Below are positions 7,502-14,549 of a stretch of 16,007 nucleotides of DNA, piece after piece. Both the position numbers and the translations under genes were made by a program. Source of the stretch: BOKV01 sp041739225 (GTDB lineage Bacteria; Pseudomonadota; Alphaproteobacteria; Rhizobiales; Rhizobiaceae); the NCBI GenBank assembly GCA_041739225.1, contig JBGSOG010000051.1, positions 1 to 16,007 of the forward strand, written 5' to 3'. The notes under the pieces were generated by a model, which saw nothing but the letters and a program-made list of their open reading frames with translations, did not search any database and was not told the origin of the DNA. The stretch's first letter is position 1; every line of letters starts with the position of its first letter.

Positions 7502-9328
7502 TCAGAAACAGCCCTTGCGCTTGTGCATGTGGGCAAGGGCATCTTCAAGCTGCTTTTCAAAGTCTTTCGCATTCTTGCCTGGCCTGGCAAATTTTCGGAC
7601 CAGTTCAGGATCACCGCCCAGTTCACGCAAGGTGTGGGCGGCAAGCTTGATCTCGTTGTACTGCGTCAATGGAATGACGCCGGAACGGATTCTCGCTTCC
7701 AGTTGCGGCAGCAGGTTGGCGGCGCCGGGTCCCATCCGGCAGATCGCTCCCATGGCCAGAAACCGGTTGCCGTGCAAATGTTTGTTGCTCCTTTGATTGT
7801 CACCTGTCAGTGGTGAAGCGACATCAACAAGCATCAACATGTCGGCTTGTGCAGCTGTCCCGGCAAGATTGGCTTGAAGTATCTGGGTTCCAAAGATTGA
7901 TACTGCTTCCGGGTCAGCAAGAACCGAGCGGAAACGTGGCCAGCGGTTGGCAAAGTCTTTGTCGGGAATGGACCGGGCGGCAGCGGCTATTCGTTGCAAC
8001 CTTGCAGATCTGGCGCGCATCTCATGGCTCGGCACTTTCAAGAGCGCGAGGTCCAGACGGTCGAAGTAGGCAGCCAATGCTTTCTCACGCAGTTGGGGTT
8101 CAGACTTGTAAGCTGCTATCACCAGTCCATTCAGTGTATCGGGTACCTCGACTCTTGGATCGGACAGAAGGGTGACTGCCTTTTCAAGCGTTGCAACATC
8201 TGCGTTCTTGTTGTCCGAACGAAGCTCCCCGAACACATCCCCAATCATGGATTGTTGCGACTGGGTCAGATCAGTTGACTGGCGCATAGCCGAATCAATC
8301 GTCGAAACGCGCAGCTTTTTGGTGGCGACAGGGTCAAACCACAGGTTGATCTTCAATCGGTCAGCAAGAAATGCATCAAGGCTGACATCCGCGCGATCCG
8401 GACCGAGTTTGCGTTCCTCACGGTTCAAGCCGGCATGCATTCGTAGCTCGGCACCAGGTTGAAGCCCAGGGAATAAGGGCGTTCGTAGAACAGCATATTT
8501 CACTGCTGTCTGGCGATGTTTCTCGACAATTTTATCGCCATCACGCACATGCCATGAAAGACGCAGCGCTTGCATCGGCACATAAAGCGGATTGAGGCTG
8601 TGCCGCTCAGTGCGCTTCTCGACCATCTCGGCATGGAGGAGAATGGCATCCGCGTCGGAAACCGGGCGCTTGTGGGAAACCAGACAGGAGCCATTTGCGA
8701 TCAGCAGTCGCAACGCGGGAGCGGGTGACTCCGCTTGCAGGAGAACGGGATAGTCTATGACTCCCTGGCGGATTTTGACCTCATCGCAAGCCCCCCGCCG
8801 CTCAAGCCAATAGGCCATTCCCTCAGCCGAGTAGTCTATCTCCGGCCAGGTTTCCTCGGATTTGGCCACGATAAAGGTCTTTACCGCTCCGGAAACGAGC
8901 GCGCGCTGGCAGAAGTCCAGACATTCCAAATCGTGTTTGGGTTTGACGAAAATCGCCAGCGTCTGGCCTCGAAAAGGTGCCGGTTCTTTGTTTACATCCG
9001 CCCCTGACAGCAACTGCGCCTCATGGTCAGCAGACCGGTTGAGCACTGTCGGAGCCACAACCATCGTCGCCGCCGCTGGAATGAATGCCAACGGAACGAC
9101 CACCCAGCCCAGACGGCGAAACGGAAAGGCAAAGACTGTTGCCAAAACGGCAAGCATAGCCAAAGGCGGGATCAGCGCCAGCAAATAAACAATTGGAATG
9201 CCGATGATCGAAAGAAACAGCAACACGACAACCATGTTGCCGATGGGCGAAAGGTAAATCAGCGCCATCAAGGCGAGAACAATCGCCACGATCAGCAAGA
9301 TAAAGTAAGCGCTTCTGCTTCTGGCCAT
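7502..9328 (-). CDS. Unrecognised 608-residue protein with four N-terminal membrane helices
   Basis: I do not recognise this protein. Four hydrophobic helices lie at about 8-28, 31-51, 53-69 and 75-93, joined by very short loops. About 500 soluble residues follow. The first soluble part (about 117-260) holds four cysteines at 136, 140, 181 and 215, including a CxxxC pair (ECLDFC). It ends in a mixed region with PVLLQAESPAPALRLLIANG-like strands. The C-terminal third (about 390-600) is mostly amphipathic helix of HEAT/ARM-like look, with LLPQLEARI and KLAAHTLRELG, and a lysine-rich end (MHKRKGCF). No catalytic motif of a family known to me is visible. Codon use resembles that of its neighbours. 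It stands alone between the convergent rhodanese gene (9 bases apart) and the upstream reductase gene (92 bases). The ATG at 9328 has only a weak G-rich ribosome site. Confidence 0.85.
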   Translation of the reverse strand: MARSRSAYFILLIVAIVLALMALIYLSPIGNMVVVLLFLSIIGIPIVYLLALIPPLAMLAVLATVFAFPFRRLGWVVVPLAFIPAAATMVVAPTVLNRSADHEAQLLSGADVNKEPAPFRGQTLAIFVKPKHDLECLDFCQRALVSGAVKTFIVAKSEETWPEIDYSAEGMAYWLERRGACDEVKIRQGVIDYPVLLQAESPAPALRLLIANGSCLVSHKRPVSDADAILLHAEMVEKRTERHSLNPLYVPMQALRLSWHVRDGDKIVEKHRQTAVKYAVLRTPLFPGLQPGAELRMHAGLNREERKLGPDRADVSLDAFLADRLKINLWFDPVATKKLRVSTIDSAMRQSTDLTQSQQSMIGDVFGELRSDNKNADVATLEKAVTLLSDPRVEVPDTLNGLVIAAYKSEPQLREKALAAYFDRLDLALLKVPSHEMRARSARLQRIAAAARSIPDKDFANRWPRFRSVLADPEAVSIFGTQILQANLAGTAAQADMLMLVDVASPLTGDNQRSNKHLHGNRFLAMGAICRMGPGAANLLPQLEARIRSGVIPLTQYNEIKLAAHTLRELGGDPELVRKFARPGKNAKDFEKQLEDALAHMHKRKGCF

Positions 9329-9405
9329 TTGCCCGCGCCCGCCGTTGATTGGCGAAATGCTAGCAAGGAAACATTAAAACGAAGTTCGACTCATATTGAA
9401 AATAT

Positions 9406-9421
9406 GCTGCTTCACGGCAGC
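9406..9421 (-). terminator. Possible weak terminator after the ketopantoate reductase gene
   Basis: GCTGC and GCAGC form a 5-bp stem with a 6-base loop that touches the stop codon of the reductase gene on the minus strand. It is followed on that strand by the T-rich ATATTTTC. A second small palindrome, CATATT-GAA-AATATG (9392-9406), abuts it. The stem is short, so this is tentative. Confidence 0.3.
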
Positions 9422-10425
9422 TATCTGGCGTAAATCCGGGCCAGTATTTCAGTTGCCGAAGGGTGTTTAATCCCGCCTGCCGCGAAAAGCTTGCGGACCT
9501 CGTCGATGATTGCCGCATTTACCGGCGTTGAAACGCCATGCATTGCGCCCAGTCCCACGATCTCGCCATTGAGATAGTCGATTTCCGGTTGGCGGCCTTT
9601 CTCAAGATCTTCGGCCATGGAGGAACGGGCCTCATCGTCGATCCTCAGCATGGAAGCTGCAACAAGGGTGAACAGCCAATCGGGCAATTCAAGGATCGCC
9701 GGAATGAACCTGGGTGAAACCTTGCCAAGCTTCGCAGGGCGGATACCTGCCGCTCCCAGCACTGCATTGGCCTCGCGCATGCTGTGCGCCAGCACCTTAC
9801 GCCACAACCGGTCGGCAAGCTGGCGCTTGAGCGGCAAGCCCGACAGCGCATTGACAGCATTGTTGAGGTTGAGCAGCAATTTGCCCCACTGAACCGCGCC
9901 CATGTCGCGGCGAATTCTCGTCGGGATTCCGGCAGCAATCAAGGCGCCCGCCAGTGCCAAAGCGCCTGGTTTGTCGGCAAGGATGATATCGCCATCGGTT
10001 CCCCGGTGAAACCGGCTGGTTCCGCTCTGCGCGATGTTGAAGCCGACCATGCCTGCAACAACCCGTGTTTTTGGCAACAGTTCCTGCAAGAGTGCCGGAT
10101 TGGTGATGCCATTCTGCAGGCTGACGACCAGACACCCGGGTTGGAGAACGCCGACCAAGGACTGCGCAGCCATTCGGGTGTCGGCACTTTTCACGCACAC
10201 ACATACACACTCGCAGCCAGCCAGCGCCGAGGGTTCAGTTGAAAACATGAAGCTGCCCGGAGCTGCGTTGCGGGCAAGGCCGTCATGTCCCGTCAGAACA
10301 ATGCCTTGCGCCAACCGCGCGCCCATTGCCGGGCGTCCGACGAGCAAAGGATGGTTTCCGGCAGCCGCAAGCATGCCACCAATGAAGCAGCCAACAGAAC
10401 CAGCTCCAAAAACCCCGATGCGCAT
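9421..10425 (-). CDS. panE: Ketopantoate reductase family protein (2-dehydropantoate 2-reductase)
   Basis: NADPH-dependent reduction of 2-dehydropantoate to pantoate in pantothenate/CoA synthesis is the family's defining reaction. The protein has 334 residues, a little longer than the E. coli enzyme. It starts with the Rossmann motif GVFGAGSVG (4-12). The catalytic lysine is K182 in QWGKLLLNLNNAVNALSG, with Asn186. E281 in PEIDYLNGEIVGLG matches the substrate-region motif. Residues 71-79 (CECVCVCVK) are unusually cysteine-rich, coming from a CA/TG-repeat stretch at about 10192-10211. The frame is open to 10734, but that extension lies over exoD. The ATG at 10425 has AGGG at suitable spacing. 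It lies 20 bases downstream of exoD and is probably co-transcribed with it. Paralogues with other 2-oxoacid substrates exist, so the exact substrate is uncertain. Confidence 0.88.
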   Translation of the reverse strand: MRIGVFGAGSVGCFIGGMLAAAGNHPLLVGRPAMGARLAQGIVLTGHDGLARNAAPGSFMFSTEPSALAGCECVCVCVKSADTRMAAQSLVGVLQPGCLVVSLQNGITNPALLQELLPKTRVVAGMVGFNIAQSGTSRFHRGTDGDIILADKPGALALAGALIAAGIPTRIRRDMGAVQWGKLLLNLNNAVNALSGLPLKRQLADRLWRKVLAHSMREANAVLGAAGIRPAKLGKVSPRFIPAILELPDWLFTLVAASMLRIDDEARSSMAEDLEKGRQPEIDYLNGEIVGLGAMHGVSTPVNAAIIDEVRKLFAAGGIKHPSATEILARIYAR

Positions 10426-10445
10426 TTGACCCTGAATTTGGCAGG

Positions 10446-11099
10446 TCAGAAAAAGGTGAAAAGTGCCGCTCCTGCCGTTGCGACCACCCCGATCACGATA
10501 CCTGTTGCAAGGATGGATACAAGTATGCCCGCACCCGTCCACACGCCATCGCGCTCGCCCAGCCCGAGGCAAAGCAGGATGACCGCAACCGCCGGTACAA
10601 AATTCCCGAACGGGATTGGCAAGATCAACATCAAACCCATGAACAGCGAAATGCCGCCAACAATCTGCTCGGCAAGGCGCTGCGGCAGCAGCCACCAGCG
10701 GGGTTGCGCCAGCTTCTCGAATTTGACGATCCACGGCTCTATCCGGTCGACAATCGCCCGGAAGGTTGACATCTGGACTTCACGGAATCGAACACTTGCC
10801 GGAAGCAGCGGCTTTCGGTAGCCGATCAACAACTGAAAGGCGACGAACATCATCGGAAGGCCGAAAATTGTGGACACGCCCGGCGGCATGATGATCAGGT
10901 TGGGTGCGCAGAGCAGGATCATCAGGGCGCCAAACCCTCGATCTTTCAATGCCCTGGAAATGTCGCCGAGGGTCAGTTTCTCAACCGGACGCGATGCCAG
11001 CCGACGCAAGACAGCAGACAGCCGCTCAGGACCATTGCCGGTCGAGCCATTGCTGTTTTCTGCCTCCGCCTGGGGTGGCAGTTCTGCTGCTTCAGTCAT
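10446..11099 (-). CDS. exoD: ExoD family membrane protein
   Basis: Integral membrane protein of 217 residues in the ExoD family. Family members are linked to exopolysaccharide production, alkaline tolerance and nodule invasion in Sinorhizobium meliloti; the molecular activity is not known. The family signature is plain: LTLGDISRALKDRGFGALM followed by LLCAPNLIIMPPGVSTIFGLP. A middle RFREVQMSTF segment comes next, then a C-terminal membrane part with PFGNFVPAVAVILLCLGLGERDG. Three to five membrane helices are visible, and the N-terminal 35 residues are hydrophilic. The frame is open to 11144, but the only ATG that fits is at 11099; the site upstream of it is weak (GGGG about 11 bases away). 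It is the first gene of a likely two-gene operon with the reductase and is divergent from the PilZ gene. Confidence 0.93.
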   Translation of the reverse strand: MTEAAELPPQAEAENSNGSTGNGPERLSAVLRRLASRPVEKLTLGDISRALKDRGFGALMILLCAPNLIIMPPGVSTIFGLPMMFVAFQLLIGYRKPLLPASVRFREVQMSTFRAIVDRIEPWIVKFEKLAQPRWWLLPQRLAEQIVGGISLFMGLMLILPIPFGNFVPAVAVILLCLGLGERDGVWTGAGILVSILATGIVIGVVATAGAALFTFF

Positions 11100-11215
11100 G
11101 TTGCAAAAACCCCGATTGCAAAAGCACTGCCAACTCGCACACAAAATGGTTATGAATTAGCCAATTCGAAACATATTTAACGTTATTTTCCCATCTGTGT
11201 TTACCGGGGGCCGCT

Positions 11216-11605
11216 ATGCGAGTTTTTTTGCATTCGGGCGGCAACCGCAGGGACGGAAGACACGAGACCATGCCAGCCAACCAAATGCAGTGGAACAGTT
11301 CGCCACAACCCAAAGTGGACTCGCCGCAAGACAGTGCGATGACAGAGGAAGAGCGACGTGCAGCCGACCGGGAATTGTCGCGCGACCTGTGCGAAATCCT
11401 GGTGGAACGCTCGCGAATTGCCATTCCGTGCCTGGCGAGAAACATTTCGCAGTCCGGCGCTTTGCTTGAGACCAATGCAACAGATCTCCCCGTCCGCTTC
11501 ATTCTTGCCAATCATACGCGAAACATTCGCAGTGTTTGCCAGATTGCCTGGCGGCATGGCCGGTTTGTCGGCGTGCGGTTCGCCACCGCTCCCAGAAAGT
11601 TCTGA
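11216..11605 (+). CDS. PilZ-domain protein, probable cyclic-di-GMP receptor
   Basis: A 129-residue protein whose C-terminal two thirds form a PilZ domain. Both c-di-GMP contact motifs are present: R48-A-A-D-R52 (RxxxR) and N76-I-S-Q-S-G81 (N/DxSxxG), 24 residues apart. After them come GALLET, PVRFIL and CQIAWRHGRFVGVRF, the barrel strands and the WR..r.GV.F ending common in rhizobial PilZ proteins. No other domain is attached, so it likely acts by binding a partner. The start is uncertain. The ATG at 11216 has a G-run six bases upstream, while the ATG at 11270 has GGAAG about 10 bases away and would remove a hydrophilic 18-residue leader. It is divergent from exoD and lies 104 bases before dddP. 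Confidence 0.85.
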   Translation: MRVFLHSGGNRRDGRHETMPANQMQWNSSPQPKVDSPQDSAMTEEERRAADRELSRDLCEILVERSRIAIPCLARNISQSGALLETNATDLPVRFILANHTRNIRSVCQIAWRHGRFVGVRFATAPRKF

Positions 11606-11709
11606 ACCGTCGTATTTGGACGCAATTTTCTGCAAGTCTGGCGCAGATGCGTATTATCGCCATCACCAGCCGGGCTTAGTCTTTGTCAACAGACTGCGGA
11701 GAGACGCCC

Positions 11710-13044
11710 ATGGACGCGATCACGGCATACACAACATCGAATCGCAAAATTGACCCGGCGCGCCGACCGCGAACGCGCCCGGACGGCTCGCCCGATGACA
11801 ACAACCGGATCGAAATCGGGCCGACACCAATGGCGTATGCTGCTTGGGCAAAGGCGGGTTTGACACCTCCCAACCTTGAGCGCATGCGGCAGTACCGGCT
11901 CGAGCGGATTGTCGGCGAGTTGCGCAAGCGCGATCTAGCAGGACTTTTGTGCTTCGATCCGCTCAACATCCGCTATGTGACCGATACCACCAACATGCAA
12001 TTGTGGGTGACGCACAACCCGTCACGTGCGTGTTTTGTATCAGCCGACGGCCATGTCGTGCTTTGGGATTATTCGCGTTGCGACCACCTCTCGGCGCATT
12101 TGCCGTTGGTGAAAGAAATTCGCACCGGCGCTTCATTCTTCTATTTTACTGCGGGGGAACGGGTCGGCGAACTGGCTGCAAAGTTTGCCGCAGAAGTTGA
12201 CGATCTTTTGCGCGTCCACGCGGGCAAAAACCGCCGTCTCGCCCTCGACCGGATCGAACCGGAAGGCCTAATGGCGTTGCAAAAACTCGGGATAGAGACC
12301 CATCAGGGGCAGCAAGTGACCGAGCACGCCCGGGCCATCAAGGGTGTTGACGATGCCAATGCACTGCGCTGCGCCGTGCATTCATGCGAGATTGCCATGC
12401 ATGCCATGCAGGAGAACTTGCGCCCGGGCATGACCGAGAATGATTTGTGGTCGATCCTGCATGCCGAAAACATCCGTCACGGCGGCGAATGGATCGAGAC
12501 GCGCATACTGGCCTCAGGGCCGCGCACCAACCCCTGGTTCGCCGAATGTGGCCCGCGCATCATTCAGGATGGCGACATCGTCGCTTTCGACACCGACCTC
12601 ATCGGCGTCTATGGCATGTGCTGCGATATTTCCCGAACCTGGATCTGCGGAGACCGCGAACCGAGTGCCGAGCAAAAACGCGTTTACCGGCATGCCTACA
12701 ATCAGGTGATGAACAACATCGCGATATTGAAACCCGGCCTCACATTCCGCGAGTTTACCGAGCAGGCGGATCCGGGGCCGGAAGAGTTCCGGGCGCAACG
12801 CTACGGGGTTCTTGGCCACGGGGTTGGCCTTTGCGACGAGTATCCAAGCCTGTATTTCAAGGAGGATTACCCTTCAACAGGCTATGACGGCGTATTTGAA
12901 CCGGGCATGGGCATCTGCATCGAAAGCTATTCGGGAACCGTTGGTGGCTCCTTCGGCATCAAGCTGGAGCAGCAGGTCCTGATCACCGAAACCGGGTTCG
13001 AAGACATCACGCGATATCCCTACGAAGCGCGTTTCCTCGACTGA
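11710..13044 (+). CDS. dddP: DddP-type dimethylsulfoniopropionate (DMSP) lyase, M24 peptidase fold
   Basis: Predicted to cleave the algal osmolyte DMSP into dimethyl sulfide and acrylate, using a metallopeptidase M24 fold with a metal pair. The length of 444 residues fits DddP. Sequence recalled from Roseobacter DddP matches along the whole protein, including the N-terminal KIDP...DGSP.D.NR.EIGPT, LLCFDPLNIRYVTDTTNMQLW, HAENI.RGGEWIETR-like and ASGPRTNPWF segments. Metal ligands are D294, D296, D306, H370, E405 and E420; the proposed catalytic base is D376 and a substrate-site Tyr is Y365. These are one less than the Ruegeria numbers I remember (295, 297, 307, 371, 406, 421, 377, 366). The ATG at 11710 has GGAG at 11698-11701; an upstream TTG (11683) is not needed. 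No DMSP transporter or acrylate genes are adjacent. A related M24 peptidase-like enzyme without lyase activity remains possible. Confidence 0.88.
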   Translation: MDAITAYTTSNRKIDPARRPRTRPDGSPDDNNRIEIGPTPMAYAAWAKAGLTPPNLERMRQYRLERIVGELRKRDLAGLLCFDPLNIRYVTDTTNMQLWVTHNPSRACFVSADGHVVLWDYSRCDHLSAHLPLVKEIRTGASFFYFTAGERVGELAAKFAAEVDDLLRVHAGKNRRLALDRIEPEGLMALQKLGIETHQGQQVTEHARAIKGVDDANALRCAVHSCEIAMHAMQENLRPGMTENDLWSILHAENIRHGGEWIETRILASGPRTNPWFAECGPRIIQDGDIVAFDTDLIGVYGMCCDISRTWICGDREPSAEQKRVYRHAYNQVMNNIAILKPGLTFREFTEQADPGPEEFRAQRYGVLGHGVGLCDEYPSLYFKEDYPSTGYDGVFEPGMGICIESYSGTVGGSFGIKLEQQVLITETGFEDITRYPYEARFLD

Positions 13045-13166
13045 CCGGCCAACATTGGTTGCCATTGCCGGAAATGGCGGGCCGCATTTTTGCCCTTGTT
13101 GTAAGGCATTCGCCGCTGCCTTGCGGTGAAAACGCCGCCATGACCGTTTTGCAAGGGGCAAACTGA

Positions 13167-13829
13167 ATGAAAAGAACTGCGATTTTGCTACTGGCCCTGT
13201 CGCTGGCTGCCTGCCAGACACCCACCGATCCGCTGACCGGAAGACCACAGGCCAACAACACTGCTGCAGGTGCCGGATTGGGCGCAATCACCGGCGCAGT
13301 GGCTGGTCTGCTGATTGCCAAGGACAAGGGCGGTGATGACCAGCGCAAGGCGGCGCTCATTGGCGCAGGCGTGGGCGCACTGGTTGGTGGCGGCGTTGGC
13401 AGCTACATGGACCAGCAGGAACAGGAACTTCGCTCACAATTGCAATCTTCAGGGGTCAGCGTTTCACGGGCCGGAAACCAGATAATTTTGAATCTGCCGT
13501 CGAATGTGACTTTTGCCACCGACCAGGACCAGATCAATCCCGGCTTTTTCCCGGTGCTCGATTCGGTCACCGTGGTCCTGAACAAATACCCCAAGACGTT
13601 GCTGGATGTGGACGGCCACACCGACGAGCAGGGTGCGGCGGAGTACAATCAGGCACTTTCCGAGCGCCGCGCCATTTCGGTCGCGCAGTACGTCAATTCG
13701 CGCGGTATCGATCCGCGCCGCCTGCAGGTAATCGGATTTGGTGAGACGCGACCGGTTGCGCCAAATTCCAATGAAGCGGGACGCGCGCAAAACCGGCGCG
13801 TTGAAATCCGCATCAGTCCGATAACCTGA
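13167..13829 (+). CDS. OmpA-family lipoprotein with glycine-zipper region
   Basis: Outer-membrane lipoprotein of 220 residues. The signal peptide (MKRTAILLLALSLAAC) ends in the lipobox LAAC with the lipidated Cys16; the next residue is Gln, so outer-membrane sorting is expected. Residues about 34-88 are two Gly/Ala-rich stretches of glycine-zipper type (GAGLGAITGAVAGLL and GAGVGALVGGGVGSYM) split by a charged linker (DKGGDDQRK). The C-terminal OmpA domain (about 110-218) has the peptidoglycan-binding signature DGHTDEQG, then NQALSERRAISV and NRRVEI, so the protein should tether the outer membrane to the cell wall. This arrangement resembles E. coli YiaD. AAGGGG lies about 8 bases before the ATG. 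A strong terminator follows at 13861. Confidence 0.95.
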   Translation: MKRTAILLLALSLAACQTPTDPLTGRPQANNTAAGAGLGAITGAVAGLLIAKDKGGDDQRKAALIGAGVGALVGGGVGSYMDQQEQELRSQLQSSGVSVSRAGNQIILNLPSNVTFATDQDQINPGFFPVLDSVTVVLNKYPKTLLDVDGHTDEQGAAEYNQALSERRAISVAQYVNSRGIDPRRLQVIGFGETRPVAPNSNEAGRAQNRRVEIRISPIT

Positions 13830-13860
13830 TATTTTTTTCTCTTCCTGAACGCAGAAAACA

Positions 13861-13889
13861 GGCCCGGATCGATAAAATCCGGGCCTTTT
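13861..13889 (+). terminator. Rho-independent terminator of the OmpA-family lipoprotein gene
   Basis: GGCCCGGAT (13861-13869) and ATCCGGGCC (13877-13885) form a perfect 9-bp GC-rich stem with a 7-base loop, directly followed by TTTT and then GCTT. It begins 31 bases after the stop codon. A run of A lies before the stem, so it may also work weakly on the other strand. It is the only convincing intrinsic terminator I see in the window. Confidence 0.9.
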
Positions 13890-13950
13890 GCTTAAGCACA
13901 ACGCAATGGCACGGTGGCATTGTCTGGCAACGGATCAAAGGGGCCCGGCC

Positions 13951-14547
13951 ATGAAACGGTATTTCGCCATCAATGCATTGAAGCGGTTTTTCAACAATGA
14001 GCGGGGCAATTTTGCCATCATTGCCGCGCTCTCAGCCATCCCGCTGGCGGGGGTTGCCGGGCTTGCCCTTGATTATTCACGCATGGCTTCCACGCAAGAC
14101 CGGTTGCAGGCTTCGGTTGATGCGGCAATTGTTGCGGCGGCGGCCAGCGGCGACAAGGTCAGCGCCATGCAAAACCTGGTCGAGGATTTCGTTGAAGCCA
14201 ATTTCGATGAGACCGGCGTCAAGGTCGAAACCGTGGTCGATACCTACCAGATGCGGGTGACAGCAAATTACACCCTCGACCTGCCGGTGATGGCAGCGCT
14301 TGGAAAACCGCAAACGCAAATAGTGGCAAGTGCCGAAGTGACCAGCCAGACACCTCTGCGCGGAGGTGCGATTGCCTTGCCTGGAAAAGGCGATATCGAC
14401 AAGCAAATCAGGATAGCCAAGCAGCAATTGGCTGAGGCCACCCGCAAAATGCCTGCGCACCAACGCGATGCAGTTAATGCGCAGTTCGAAGCCTTGGTCA
14501 AAGAAGCCCGCAAAAAGGGCGGCGGCGGATTTCACATTTCCAATTGA
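13951..14547 (+). CDS. TadE/TadG-like pilus-assembly family protein, short form
   Basis: A 198-residue protein with one N-terminal membrane segment (about 21-42) in the TadG-type context NNERGNFAIIAALSAIPLAG, then LALDYSR and LQASVDAAIVAAA. This is the signature of TadE/TadG-like minor pseudopilins and Tad-associated proteins that sit in the envelope. The remainder (about 70-198) is a small periplasmic-type domain ending in a Lys/Arg/Glu-rich helix (IAKQQLAEATRKMP...EALVKEARKK) and a Gly-rich tail. Full TadG proteins usually carry a much longer vWA-like part, which is missing here. No other tad/cpa genes are nearby, so it is an orphan and its role is unclear. The ATG at 13951 follows AAAGGGG; an in-frame earlier start at 13888 overlaps the terminator and was not chosen. 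It converges on fpr with 2 bases between stops. Confidence 0.82.
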   Translation: MKRYFAINALKRFFNNERGNFAIIAALSAIPLAGVAGLALDYSRMASTQDRLQASVDAAIVAAAASGDKVSAMQNLVEDFVEANFDETGVKVETVVDTYQMRVTANYTLDLPVMAALGKPQTQIVASAEVTSQTPLRGGAIALPGKGDIDKQIRIAKQQLAEATRKMPAHQRDAVNAQFEALVKEARKKGGGGFHISN

Positions 14548-14549
14548 AT

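Noticed and set aside
10426..10734. Upstream extension of the ketopantoate reductase frame, suggesting a fusion
   Set aside because: It overlaps exoD in another frame, and the Rossmann motif begins exactly at the ATG at 10425 with AGGG before it.
11101..11123. Two direct copies of TTGCAAAA before exoD
   Set aside because: Short and AT-rich in an intergenic region; could be chance, and no third copy or symmetry supports a binding site.
11710..13044. Annotation as a plain Xaa-Pro aminopeptidase
   Set aside because: The M24 fold is shared, but the N-terminal region, length and the full set of DddP positions match DMSP lyase more closely. I keep the peptidase-like option as the alternative.
13061..13091. 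Inverted repeat GCCATT/AATGGC after dddP as a terminator
   Set aside because: Only a 6-bp stem, and the T run starts 8 bases beyond it, so the match to an intrinsic terminator is poor.
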